From assembly GCA_944321965.1 (NCBI GenBank), contig CALUNH010000005.1, positions 1 through 64,000 on the forward strand: 64,000 nt of DNA, read 5' to 3'. The DNA comes from an uncultured Alistipes sp. (GTDB taxonomy: Bacteria; Bacteroidota; Bacteroidia; Bacteroidales; Rikenellaceae). A program made the translations under genes and the position numbers. Below the pieces are notes generated by a model that saw nothing but the letters and a program-made list of their open reading frames with translations, was not told where the DNA came from and ran no database searches. Numbering within the stretch: the stretch's first letter is position 1; each line of letters begins with the position of its first letter. Positions 38,550-47,586 of this stretch are shown here, in pieces.

Positions 38550-40132
38550 CGGGGCATGTCTTTATCGTATTCGGAACCGAAACGTACCGGATCGTGATAC
38601 TGTTCCTGCAGTTTTCCGAGCCGGGTTTTCAGATCGGCCGTCACCTCCTCAGTGCCGGGCTGGCCGTAGAGGTTGTGCATCTCCGCCGGGTCGGCTTGCA
38701 GGTCGTAGAGTTCCCAGACGTCGATGTCGTTGTAGAAGTGGATCAGCTTCCAGCGATCCGTACGGATGCCGTAGTGGCGTTTGACCATGTGCTCGGCCGG
38801 GTATTCGTAGAAATGGTAGTAGAGTGCATCGCGCCATTCGGCAGGCTGTTCGCCCCGCAACAGCGGAGCCAGCGACTTGCCGTGCATGTCGTCGGGAACC
38901 TCCACGCCGGCCATTTCGAGGAACGTCGGCGCATAGTCGATGTTCTGTACCAGCTGCGGAATGTCGCCGTGTGCCGCATAGCCCTTCGGCAGGCGCATGA
39001 TCAGCGGCGTGCGCATCGACTCCTCGTACATGAAGCGTTTATCGAACCAGCCGTGCTCACCCATGTAGAAGCCCTGATCCGAGGTATAGACCACCAGCGT
39101 GTTGTCGAGCATGCCCTTCTCCTCAAGGTAGTCCAGCACGCGGCCCACGTTGTCGTCCAGCGACTTCACGGTCTTCATATAGTCGCGCATGTAGCGCGTG
39201 AATTTCCACTCGGCCAGTTCGCGCCCCTGCGGATTCTTACGGTAGAACTCCTCGATCACCGGACCGTAGAAGGCGTCCCACGCCGCCCGCTGTTCGGGGT
39301 TCATGCGCCCGATGAACTGCTCGTAGAGACTTTTCAGCCGCGTCTCGCGGTCGGGACGCAGCATTTTCAGGTCGTAGATCATGTCCATGTCGCGCACGAT
39401 CGACATCTCCTGCGCGGCGGCCGCCGGACGTCCCGCGTAGTCGTCGAAGAAGTTTTCGGGGAGCGCGAAGGTGCGGTCCTCGTACAGGGCGAGGTTGCAC
39501 GTGTCGGCCATCCAGTTGCGGTGGATCGCCTTGTGGTGGATCAGCAGGCAGAAGGGTTTCGAAGGATCGCGCTCCTGCTCCATCCAGCGGATCGCATCGT
39601 CCGTGATGATGTTCGTGACGTAGCCCTCGCGACGCACCGTATCGTTCTGCTGCGTCACAAAATCCGGATTGTAATAGTCGCCCTGTCCCGGGAGGATCTC
39701 CCAGAAGTCGAAGCCCGTCGGAAGGCTTTCAAGGTGCCACTTGCCCACCAGTGCGGTTTGATAACCCGCCTTTTGGAGCAACTTCGGGAAGGTCTGCTGC
39801 GAGCCGTCGAAGACGCAGGTCGTGTTGTCGAAAAAGCGGTTCGCGCACGAGTGCTTGCCCGTGATCATGCAGGCGCGGCTCGGGCCGCTCAACGAGTTGG
39901 CCACGAAACTGTTCGTGAAGCGCACTCCGTCACGGGCAATACGGTCCAAATTGGGCGTCTGCATGTAGCGCGTATCGTAGCAGCTCATCATCTGCGCCGT
40001 ATGGTCGTCCGTCATGATGTAGACGATGTTGAGGCGGTCGGGCGTCTTCGGCTGCTCGTGGCAGGCCGTGGCTCCGGCCAGGAGCCCCGTCGTCAGCAGA
40101 GCTCCGGTCTTATGGCAGTTCCATTCAATCAT
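38546..40132 (-). CDS. Ser-type formylglycine sulfatase (S1 family), lipoprotein
   Basis: 528 residues from ATG 40132, with lipobox near ATAC (Cys24). The sulfatase signature NSLSGPSRACMITGKHS has Ser82 as the residue converted to formylglycine, so it needs the anaerobic radical-SAM maturase, not coded in this window. Metal-binding motifs are YIMTDDHTAQ, VGKWHL and VYTSDQGFYMGEHGW. It removes sulfate from the glycan, exposing sugars to GH20 and GH2. The regiospecificity cannot be fixed from sequence; 6-sulfo-GlcNAc or galactose would fit the neighbours. A terminator-bearing 236-bp gap separates it from the GH16 gene upstream. Confidence 0.93.
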   Translation of the reverse strand: MIEWNCHKTGALLTTGLLAGATACHEQPKTPDRLNIVYIMTDDHTAQMMSCYDTRYMQTPNLDRIARDGVRFTNSFVANSLSGPSRACMITGKHSCANRFFDNTTCVFDGSQQTFPKLLQKAGYQTALVGKWHLESLPTGFDFWEILPGQGDYYNPDFVTQQNDTVRREGYVTNIITDDAIRWMEQERDPSKPFCLLIHHKAIHRNWMADTCNLALYEDRTFALPENFFDDYAGRPAAAAQEMSIVRDMDMIYDLKMLRPDRETRLKSLYEQFIGRMNPEQRAAWDAFYGPVIEEFYRKNPQGRELAEWKFTRYMRDYMKTVKSLDDNVGRVLDYLEEKGMLDNTLVVYTSDQGFYMGEHGWFDKRFMYEESMRTPLIMRLPKGYAAHGDIPQLVQNIDYAPTFLEMAGVEVPDDMHGKSLAPLLRGEQPAEWRDALYYHFYEYPAEHMVKRHYGIRTDRWKLIHFYNDIDVWELYDLQADPAEMHNLYGQPGTEEVTADLKTRLGKLQEQYHDPVRFGSEYDKDMPR

Positions 40133-40300
40133 AGTATCGGTGAGGTTTTCGAGGGATAATGCCGGAAGCACCGTTATCTCCCAATAAAATTAAGCATAAA
40201 TTCCGGTTTTCGCAAGCGTTTCCGGATTCCGGGGTTCCCGTCCCGGATGCAAAAAGCGCCCGCGCGAGGCGGATGCCGTACCGGCACCCTCCTGAATCTG

Positions 40301-40341
40301 AAAAAAGCCCGGACGGAGATGATCCCATCGTCCGCCCGGAC
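40301..40341 (-). terminator. Terminator inside the utilization operon
   Basis: On the minus strand a long GC-rich hairpin (CCGGGCGGACGATG ... CATCTCCGTCCGG) is followed by CTTTTTT, 27 bp past the GH16 stop. It would attenuate read-through from susC-susD-GH16 into the sulfatase-GH20-GH2-GH29 part. Confidence 0.75.
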
Positions 40342-40368
40342 TCATGAACGGTATAGTCAGAGGTCGTG

Positions 40369-42264
40369 TCAGAAGAACTTGCCGGCCGTGTTCACGGCTC
40401 CGGCTCCCGCCGTGGTGTAGTTTTCGTTGATCCAGTAGCGGATCCAGTCGATCTCCATGCGCGGCGTCAGGTCGCTGCTCTTCGACTCCTCGTAGCTCAG
40501 GGCCGTGAACTGCGGATCGGCCCACGAGCCGGAATTGATTTCTTCCAGCGTCAGATCGCCGCACGACCATTCGGCAGCCAGACCTGTCGTCAGCAGGATG
40601 TGCAGGCCGTTGGGGTTCATTTCGCGGTTGAAGGCCCACTTGAAGCTGTTGTCCGCCGAGGTGAAGGTCCGGGTTGTGACGCCGTTGATACCCATGTTGA
40701 TCGTGTTCTCGTCGACGATCTCCACCCAATAGATGTTCCACTCCGAGGGTTCGATGGTCTTGTTGACCGTCGGATTGGCGTGTACGTCGTCGACCGGCGT
40801 GCCGTAGTGGAGCGTCTGGTGGACGGTCTTGATCGTTCCGGCGACGTCCGAGGTCATCACGGGGTTCTCCATGATGTCGATCTCGCCGCAGTCGGGCCAT
40901 GCAGTCGAGGCGTTGTTGCTGTTGCCCATCAGCCAGATTGCATAGTTGAATCCCTTCAGTGCGCCGCGGATTCGGGCACGGACCTCGATGCGCGTACCTA
41001 CGGTGATGACGGTGTGCTGCGGAACGGCGGTGTTTGCACCGATCTTGTTGGCGTAGAGTGCTGCGGCACCGAAGGTGCGGGTGCGGTCGCCCGATCCCGT
41101 GGAGGCTTGTCCCGGAGCCTTGGCCGCCCACATGCGCAGGTAACCGTCGTCGGTCACATTGGTGAACTTTTCGTTGCTCACATAGCAGGTCTCTTCGATG
41201 GCTGCCGTGTTCTGGGCACCCCAGCCGTTAGCCGTCAGTGCGGGACGCACGCCGTTGGCGTTCAGAACCGTGCGGCTGTAGCTCCAACCGTCCAGAGCCT
41301 GGAACTCGACGGCGTTGAGCAGCGTCCACGTGTCGGCCAGCGTCCGGTTCGGGTGCTTCGAACCCTTGCCGTACTCCGTGCTCTTGGTCATCAGCACGTC
41401 ACCCTCCTTGTAGGACGGGCAGACCAGGTAGAGAGCCTTCGTGGCCGACGAATAGAACGTCCGGTCGGGGTAGTCGTATACCCAGCGTTCGTCGAGCAGA
41501 CGGTCGCCCTTGGCCAGGTCGGCGTCGATGCGGGTCAGCGTGAATCCACGGACGGCATACTTTTCGTTGGCCACCGAGCCCGTGAAGTTCCAGTCGCGGT
41601 CGTCCTGCGTCTCGCCGTTGTCCCACGACACGGCGATCTCCGCACTTTCGGCCACCGTCTCACCCTTCGCAATGGTCAGCGTCGAGGGGAAGTTCGTGAA
41701 TTCGGCCGTGGCTGCCTCCTCCTCGGGGGTCAGCGTGATGACCAGATTCGTCGGTGCCGGGACGGCGATCGAGGCCTGCAGTACGAAACTCTGGCCCTCG
41801 ATCACATCGTTCGAGGTGGCATTCTTGACCGAAACGGTGACATAGTGGTAGTCGCTGATCGTCACCGTTTGGGCCGCACCTTCGATGGCGCGTCCCTCGG
41901 CGCTCACCCACAACTTCACCGAGTGTTCGCCCGTGATCCCCGACTCCTTGATCGGGAAGTCGACCGTCACCGATTCGCTGTCGGCCGGGAAGGTGACTTC
42001 ATAGGGGAATTCCGTGAACAGGTCACAGTGGAGCCCATTGTCGATGGCTTCGAAATAGAGCGTGAAGTCCGACTGCCGCAGGGCGTCGCCCTCTTCCGTA
42101 TCGTCAATGCTGACGGTTGCCGTCAGTGTTTCACCCTGGCAGAATGAGGTTGAATTGAGGGTCACCTTGAGCGGTGACTTCGGTTCGGCAAGTGCCTCTT
42201 CGGTCTTGTCGTCGTTGCAGGCGACGCAGCCCAGAAGGCCCAGAAATATCATCAGTTTTTTCAT
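40369..42264 (-). CDS. Surface lipoprotein with C-terminal GH16 endo-glycosidase domain
   Basis: 631 residues. The lipoprotein signal LLGCVAC is followed by the acidic export signal NDDKTEE, predicting the cell surface. Two immunoglobulin/CalX-like beta domains (about 30-245) precede a GH16 domain (about 250-620) with the active-site motif CGEIDIMENP (ExDxxE) and the closing RMEIDWIRYWINENY. Position 3 after susC-susD is where surface glycan-binding proteins usually sit; here that place is taken by an enzyme. I infer the first, endo-acting cut of the polymer at the surface before import. Confidence 0.88.
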   Translation of the reverse strand: MKKLMIFLGLLGCVACNDDKTEEALAEPKSPLKVTLNSTSFCQGETLTATVSIDDTEEGDALRQSDFTLYFEAIDNGLHCDLFTEFPYEVTFPADSESVTVDFPIKESGITGEHSVKLWVSAEGRAIEGAAQTVTISDYHYVTVSVKNATSNDVIEGQSFVLQASIAVPAPTNLVITLTPEEEAATAEFTNFPSTLTIAKGETVAESAEIAVSWDNGETQDDRDWNFTGSVANEKYAVRGFTLTRIDADLAKGDRLLDERWVYDYPDRTFYSSATKALYLVCPSYKEGDVLMTKSTEYGKGSKHPNRTLADTWTLLNAVEFQALDGWSYSRTVLNANGVRPALTANGWGAQNTAAIEETCYVSNEKFTNVTDDGYLRMWAAKAPGQASTGSGDRTRTFGAAALYANKIGANTAVPQHTVITVGTRIEVRARIRGALKGFNYAIWLMGNSNNASTAWPDCGEIDIMENPVMTSDVAGTIKTVHQTLHYGTPVDDVHANPTVNKTIEPSEWNIYWVEIVDENTINMGINGVTTRTFTSADNSFKWAFNREMNPNGLHILLTTGLAAEWSCGDLTLEEINSGSWADPQFTALSYEESKSSDLTPRMEIDWIRYWINENYTTAGAGAVNTAGKFF

Positions 42265-42283
42265 GATTCGTCAGGTTTAAGGA

Positions 42284-44110
42284 TCAATATCCGAAGTTGT
42301 TGTCCGTATTGGAGATGGCGGGGTTGGCGTCGATCTCGCTGCTGGGGATCGGCAGCAGCAGGTTCTTCTTGAGGAAGTCGGCCGAGAGGGCATCCTTCTG
42401 TCCCAGATCGAAGAGCCGGTCCGCAAAGTTGTTTACGTTCGTGGCGTAGTTGGCGTCGGTTGCCACCGTGATCGCGTGGTTGTTGTTCTTCAGCAGCAGC
42501 TTCTCCATGTACTCCGTGCCGCGGACGCGCACCATGTCGAAGAGCGAGGGCTCGCCCATCAGCTCGAACAGACGCTCGAAGTAGAGCTTCTCGGTCACCT
42601 CCTCCTTCGAGAGCGACTTCGGCCAGTCGGCCGGCTGTGCCGCTACGTAGGAGACGGGCGAGGAGAGCGGAATCGACTTGCGGGCGCGGTCGAGTACCTC
42701 GTTGGCCAGGTCGATGGCGCGGTCCTTCTGGTCCAGCTCGTTGTAGACGTCGGCCATCAGCAGCAGCATCTCCGCATAGCGGTAGACGATCAGGTGCTTG
42801 TGGGCGTAGGTACCCGTCTGGGTCTGGTCGTAGAGCTTGCCGAAGTAGGGCCACTTTTCGCTGTTGCCCACCTGGGTGAAGTGGGTCCACAACCCCTTGA
42901 CGTCGTCGGCGTTATCGCCCGTATAGGAGTTGATCTCGGCCTGGGTGGGGTTGGTCTTGTCGGCGAAGAGTTCGTAGGGGAGTTTGACCACGTAGGCATC
43001 GGCTGCGGTGCCGTTCTTCGGCGTGACGAGCCGTTTGGGATAGGAGTAGACCGAGTCTCCGGGGCAGAGTTCGGCACCCACCTGCGGTTTGGGGTTGGCC
43101 TGGTTGTTGCCGTTGCGGGCACGCCACTGCGTCAGGAAGTTGGTCTCCACGCGCGGATCGCCCGGATAGGTGCCGTAATGCAGGTCATAGGCGTAGCGGG
43201 TGGCCCGATAGGTTCCCCAGTTGATACCCGAAGTCGAGGCCTGCGGGGCGAAACGGTTGCTGCCGCGGTTGTAGCAGACGCCCGACTCGGCGTTGAAGTT
43301 GAACTGGATGATCGCCTCCTTGCTGTTGGTCACGGCTCCGGCCTGGGTGTAGGGGACGAACAGGCTGTTGAGATTCGGTTCGAGTTCATATCCGGCGTGT
43401 TCGTAAACGTCGTCGAACATCGTCTTGGCGTTGGTCAGGTTGGCCGTGCGGTCGATGTCGAGCATGGCCATCTTGTAGTAGACCTTGCCCAGGAAGGCCT
43501 TGGCGGCCCACGAGTTGAGACGTCCCGTCGACGAGGAGGCCGAGATGTTCATGGCGGCCTTCAGATCATCGACGATCGTGCCGAAGACCGTCACGCGGTC
43601 CGTACGCGGCATGGCGATACCGTCCGACGACGAGGCTACCAGTTTCAGGGGCACGTCGCCCCACAGCGAAACGAGGTTGTAGTAGGCGATGGCGCGCAGG
43701 AAACGGGCCTCGCCGAGTTTTTGCGTTTTGACGGTTTCGTCCAGACTGCTTGCCTCCATGCTTTCGATAAAGGCATTCACTTCGGCGATCACCTTGTACA
43801 TGCCGTTCCAGGTCGACGACACCAGTCCGTTGCCGGGGACTACGGCCAGCGAGGCGAGTCCGTTCTCGTCGCCGCCGTTGCGCTGTCCCCAGGCCAGACC
43901 GCTGCCTACCAGGGGCACCTCCTGCCACATCTGGCCATAGGCGCCGTTCGCCGTCATGTAGCCGTAACATCCCAGCAGGGCCAGTTCGGCATTCTCCTCG
44001 TTAGAGAAGATGATCTTGCTGTTCTGCGAGTACTGGGGATCCTCGTCCAGACAGGAGGTCGTGAAGAGTCCTGCCGCCAGCATCAGTATTCCGTATGCTA
44101 TCTTTTTCAT
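42284..44110 (-). CDS. SusD/RagB family glycan-binding lipoprotein
   Basis: 608 residues. The signal peptide ends in the lipobox TTSC (Cys20) followed by LDEDPQ, an acidic surface-export signal. SusD-like tetratricopeptide regions follow, with FLRAIAYYNLVSLWGDVPL near 140 and the family C-terminus NLLLPIPSSEIDANPAISN. It captures oligosaccharide at the mouth of the SusC pore. It lies 18 bp downstream of susC and 19 bp before the GH16 lipoprotein gene. Confidence 0.96.
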   Translation of the reverse strand: MKKIAYGILMLAAGLFTTSCLDEDPQYSQNSKIIFSNEENAELALLGCYGYMTANGAYGQMWQEVPLVGSGLAWGQRNGGDENGLASLAVVPGNGLVSSTWNGMYKVIAEVNAFIESMEASSLDETVKTQKLGEARFLRAIAYYNLVSLWGDVPLKLVASSSDGIAMPRTDRVTVFGTIVDDLKAAMNISASSSTGRLNSWAAKAFLGKVYYKMAMLDIDRTANLTNAKTMFDDVYEHAGYELEPNLNSLFVPYTQAGAVTNSKEAIIQFNFNAESGVCYNRGSNRFAPQASTSGINWGTYRATRYAYDLHYGTYPGDPRVETNFLTQWRARNGNNQANPKPQVGAELCPGDSVYSYPKRLVTPKNGTAADAYVVKLPYELFADKTNPTQAEINSYTGDNADDVKGLWTHFTQVGNSEKWPYFGKLYDQTQTGTYAHKHLIVYRYAEMLLLMADVYNELDQKDRAIDLANEVLDRARKSIPLSSPVSYVAAQPADWPKSLSKEEVTEKLYFERLFELMGEPSLFDMVRVRGTEYMEKLLLKNNNHAITVATDANYATNVNNFADRLFDLGQKDALSADFLKKNLLLPIPSSEIDANPAISNTDNNFGY

Positions 44111-44128
44111 TTCCGTGATTTTTTGCGA

Positions 44129-47100
44129 TTAGAAAGTGAGGTTGACACCGATGATGTACGAACGCGGCGTGGGGTAGGAACTCATGTCTACTCCGGGTCG
44201 CAGACCGTCGAAGGCGAAGCTGTTGACCTCGGGATCATAGCCGCTGTAGTTGGTGATGATGAAGGCGTTCTTCACCGAGAACGAGAGCGAGCAGTAGTTG
44301 AAGCCGATCTTCTTCATCCAGCGCACCGGCAGCGAGTAGCTCAGCGTCAGATCCGAGCAGCGCAGGTAGCTGGCATCTTCGATGTAGCGGTCCATCGTGT
44401 AGTTGCCGACGTTGAACGTCGAGCTCGGATAGCTGTTCGAATGATTCGTCGGGGTCCACATGCCGAGGTATGCCTCACGGGTGAGGTTGTTGGCGCGCGT
44501 TCCGGGCGTATTGATGTAACGGTTGTTGGTGTTGAACCGGTCGATGCCGGACACGCCGTTGAACGAGGCCGAGAGCGAAAGACGCCGGAAGGAGAGTTTC
44601 GTGGAGAATCCGTATGTGAAGTCGGGATTCGGGTTGCCGATGATCGTACGGTCGTTTTCGTCGACCACACCGTCACCGTTCGAATCGAAGAACTTGACGT
44701 CTCCGGCACTTGGGGTGGCATTGTTGAACGTCGTGTAGTAGCCGACCGTGCCGTCATCCTTGATGTACTTCACGCCCTGATCCGTGATATCCTCGCTCTG
44801 GACGATGCCCTGCGTGCGATAGCCGAAGAACTGTCCCGGAGCCTCGCCTGCCAGGAAGATGTGGGCCACACCGAAGTGGTCGCCCAGCGAGTTGCCGTAG
44901 AAGCCTACACGCTCGCCCAGGCATCCGAAGTCCGAAGGTTCGAGACCCAGGTCGGTGATCTTCGACTTGTTGAAGCCGATGTTACCGTTGACGCTCCATT
45001 TCCAGTTCTTGTTGTCGATGATCTGGGCATTCAGCGACACCTCGACACCCTGGTTGTCCAGGCCGCCCTGGTTGTAGTAGGTCGAGCCGAAGCCGGCCGA
45101 ACCGGGCAGCGTGCGCGAGATGAGCAGGTCGCTTGTCTTTTTCTTGTAGATGTCGATCGTACCGCTGAGGCGCGACTTGAGGAATCCGAAGTCGAGACCG
45201 AGGTTCCACGAGGAGGTTTTCTCCCATTTCAGGCCGCTGTTCGAAAGGTTCGTCACGATCATCGTCGTCAGGGCATCGCCGTTCTGGTCGGCGTAGATCA
45301 CGTCACCCGACGAGTTCTGGCCGTACATCGAGAAGGTCGAGTAGGGGGCGATCGACTGGTTACCGGTCACACCGTAGCTGAGGCGGAGTTTCAACTGGTT
45401 GAGCCACGACACGTCGCGCAGGAACTCCTCCTGCTCGATACGCCAGGCCACCGATGCCGAGGGGAAATAGCCCCAGCGGTTGCCCTTGGCGAACTTCGAC
45501 GAACCGTCGGCTCGCATCGAGGCCGTCACCAGATAGCGGTCCAGGAACGAGAGGTTCACACGCGCCAGGTACGAGAAGAGCTGATAGTCTTTCTGTTCGG
45601 GCTGCGGGAATTCGGTCACACCGGCCTTGCTCAGGCCGTTTTCGCGCAGTTCGAAGAAGGAGAACTGGCGGCCGATGGTGTTTTGGTTCAGATAGTTGTA
45701 GTCATCGTAGGTAACACCCAGCGTGGCGTCGATGCGGACCAGATCGCCGATCTTGCCGTTGTAGGTCACCAGGTTCTCCACCGAATAGTTGTTGCGGTTG
45801 AGGTCCGAAATCGAGAGCAGACCGTTGTTGTTCATACCCTGGTAGAGTTCCAGACCGTACCAGCGTTTGCGGTTGTTGGTCGTCAGGTTGCCGCCCGTAC
45901 GCAGGTTGTAGCGGAAATTCTTCGAGATGTCCCACGTGAGGTTGAGGCTGGCGCCGAAGACGCGGTTGACGGCCTTGTCCACATAGTCGTTGAGCCAGCT
46001 CTGCACCGTCGTCTTGTTCTCGTCGGAGAAGCTCGGGTCCCCGTCCGGCATTTCGAACGGAGCATAGTCCAGAGCCGTACGCGACACGGCTCCCGTCGAA
46101 CCGCCCAGCGTATTACCGCCGGCCATCATGTCGTTCTCGCGGATCGAGCCGTTGAGCAGCAGTTCGAGTTTCACGCTCCGCGCCAGCTGGGCCGAAAGGT
46201 TGGCCCGCAGGTCGCCCTGACGCAGTCCGGTCTGCTTGACCGTACCCTCAATATCCTTGAAGTTGGCCGAAATATAATAGGTTACCTTGTCCGAACCGCC
46301 GTCGACCGATACCGAGTAGTTCTGCGAGAAGGCCGACGTATAGATCTCCTTCTGCCAGTTGCGGTTCTTCACGAGGTTGTATGTCGACGGATCTCCCGGA
46401 TCGTATTTCGACTCCGAGCCGCTGAAGACGTAGCGAAGCTCGTCGCCGACCTTGTGGAAGGGATACTGCTGGATGTCGCTCACGCGCGAGTTGCGGTAGT
46501 CGGCATACTCCGAGAGGTTGATCATTTCGAGCAGGTTCGTCGGCTCGGCGATGGTGAAGGTCGCCGAGGCGCGCACGCGGGCCGCACCGGCCTGACCGCG
46601 CTTGGTGGTGATCAGGATGACGCCGTTGGCACCGCGCGAACCGTAGATGGCCGTCGAGGAGGCATCTTTCAGGACGGTGATATCGACGATGTCGGCGGGG
46701 TTGAGCTGCGCGAGGGGATCCTGCTGGATCTGGAAGTCGCCGCCGATACCCGAGCTTGAGAATTCACCGGTCGAGGCCTGGGGAACGTTGTCGATGACAT
46801 AGAGGGGCTGGTTGTCGCCGCGCAGCGAGTTGGCACCGCGGATCGTTACCGACGAGGCGGCGCCGACGGCCGACGACGACGAGCTGACGACCAGACCGGC
46901 GATCTTGCCTTCGAGCAGGCTGTTGACCGACGGCATGGCGATGTCGCCTTCCGTGGGTTTGATGTTGGTCAAGGCTCCCGTGACGTCACCCTTGCGGGCC
47001 GTACCGTAGGCTACGACGACCACTTCGTCGAGCGTCTGGGCATCCTCCTTGAGTTGGACGTCGATCAGCGTCCGGGCTCCGGCGGGGATCTCCTGCGTCG

Positions 47101-47344
47101 TGTAGCCGATGAAGGAGTAGACCAGCGTCGGGTTGGTTCCCGAGACATTGAGTTGATACTTGCCGTTGATGTCCGTGGTGGTACCGATCGTGGTACCCTT
47201 GACATAGACACTCACACCGGGCATACCGACGTTCTTGTCGTCGGTAACGGTACCGCTGACACTTCGTTGCTGGGCAAAGAGCTGGCCGCAGCAAGCCAGA
47301 AGGCAGAACGTACCGAGAAGAATAATTGTGTAAATTTTCTTCAT
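44129..47344 (-). CDS. SusC/RagA family TonB-dependent glycan transporter
   Basis: 1071 residues. A signal peptide is followed by a CarboxypepD_reg-like domain (SVSGTVTDDKNVGMPGVSV), a TonB box region, the plug domain with the SusC-specific VVAYGTARKGDVTGAL and TIRGANSLRGDNQPLYVIDN segments, and a 22-stranded barrel ending ARSYIIGVNLTF-like. It imports oligosaccharides with TonB energy. It is the first gene of the minus-strand operon, divergent from the sensor gene across a 242-bp regulatory spacer. Confidence 0.97.
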   Translation of the reverse strand: MKKIYTIILLGTFCLLACCGQLFAQQRSVSGTVTDDKNVGMPGVSVYVKGTTIGTTTDINGKYQLNVSGTNPTLVYSFIGYTTQEIPAGARTLIDVQLKEDAQTLDEVVVVAYGTARKGDVTGALTNIKPTEGDIAMPSVNSLLEGKIAGLVVSSSSSAVGAASSVTIRGANSLRGDNQPLYVIDNVPQASTGEFSSSGIGGDFQIQQDPLAQLNPADIVDITVLKDASSTAIYGSRGANGVILITTKRGQAGAARVRASATFTIAEPTNLLEMINLSEYADYRNSRVSDIQQYPFHKVGDELRYVFSGSESKYDPGDPSTYNLVKNRNWQKEIYTSAFSQNYSVSVDGGSDKVTYYISANFKDIEGTVKQTGLRQGDLRANLSAQLARSVKLELLLNGSIRENDMMAGGNTLGGSTGAVSRTALDYAPFEMPDGDPSFSDENKTTVQSWLNDYVDKAVNRVFGASLNLTWDISKNFRYNLRTGGNLTTNNRKRWYGLELYQGMNNNGLLSISDLNRNNYSVENLVTYNGKIGDLVRIDATLGVTYDDYNYLNQNTIGRQFSFFELRENGLSKAGVTEFPQPEQKDYQLFSYLARVNLSFLDRYLVTASMRADGSSKFAKGNRWGYFPSASVAWRIEQEEFLRDVSWLNQLKLRLSYGVTGNQSIAPYSTFSMYGQNSSGDVIYADQNGDALTTMIVTNLSNSGLKWEKTSSWNLGLDFGFLKSRLSGTIDIYKKKTSDLLISRTLPGSAGFGSTYYNQGGLDNQGVEVSLNAQIIDNKNWKWSVNGNIGFNKSKITDLGLEPSDFGCLGERVGFYGNSLGDHFGVAHIFLAGEAPGQFFGYRTQGIVQSEDITDQGVKYIKDDGTVGYYTTFNNATPSAGDVKFFDSNGDGVVDENDRTIIGNPNPDFTYGFSTKLSFRRLSLSASFNGVSGIDRFNTNNRYINTPGTRANNLTREAYLGMWTPTNHSNSYPSSTFNVGNYTMDRYIEDASYLRCSDLTLSYSLPVRWMKKIGFNYCSLSFSVKNAFIITNYSGYDPEVNSFAFDGLRPGVDMSSYPTPRSYIIGVNLTF

Positions 47345-47411
47345 GGGTCAGGCTTTTAGGTTAGTAACTGTTGTTTTTAAAAATTTTTCGGAACTTGTTG
47401 GATTCCGATTC

Positions 47412-47419
47412 CAAAATTA
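47412..47419 (-). promoter_or_regulatory. -7 box of susC
   Basis: On the minus strand TAATTTTG, a TAnnTTTG match, 67 bp before the susC start. No TTTG is found at -33, as expected for an activator-dependent promoter. Confidence 0.5.
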
Positions 47420-47445
47420 AAAACGGGATCCTGCTTGCATGTTCG

Positions 47446-47476
47446 AAAATTGTCTTTCCGTCTCCAAAAATCGTCT
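47446..47476. promoter_or_regulatory. Candidate regulator-binding direct repeat upstream of susC
   Basis: AAAATTGTCT (47446-47455) and AAAATCGTCT (47467-47476) are spaced exactly 21 bp start to start, two helical turns apart. They lie 27-57 bp upstream of the susC -7 box on the minus strand. This is the position and phasing expected for an AraC-type activator such as the divergent hybrid regulator. Confidence 0.5.
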
Positions 47477-47586
47477 AATTGTAGCAAAACGCCGTCAGAA
47501 GGGCTTTGCGAGGGGGTTGATTGGTGGCGGGAAAATTGTGATTTCTCTTAAAAATTTATAATTTAGAGGTCGGAACCAAACTTGTC

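Noticed and set aside
36294..38597. Plus-strand open frame opposite the GH20 gene
   Set aside because: Antisense shadow; the minus-strand frame has signal peptide, catalytic motifs and operon spacing.
42476..46759. Plus-strand open frame of over 1,400 codons opposite susD and susC
   Set aside because: Antisense shadow of GC-rich genes; it spans two unrelated genes and has no recognisable motif.
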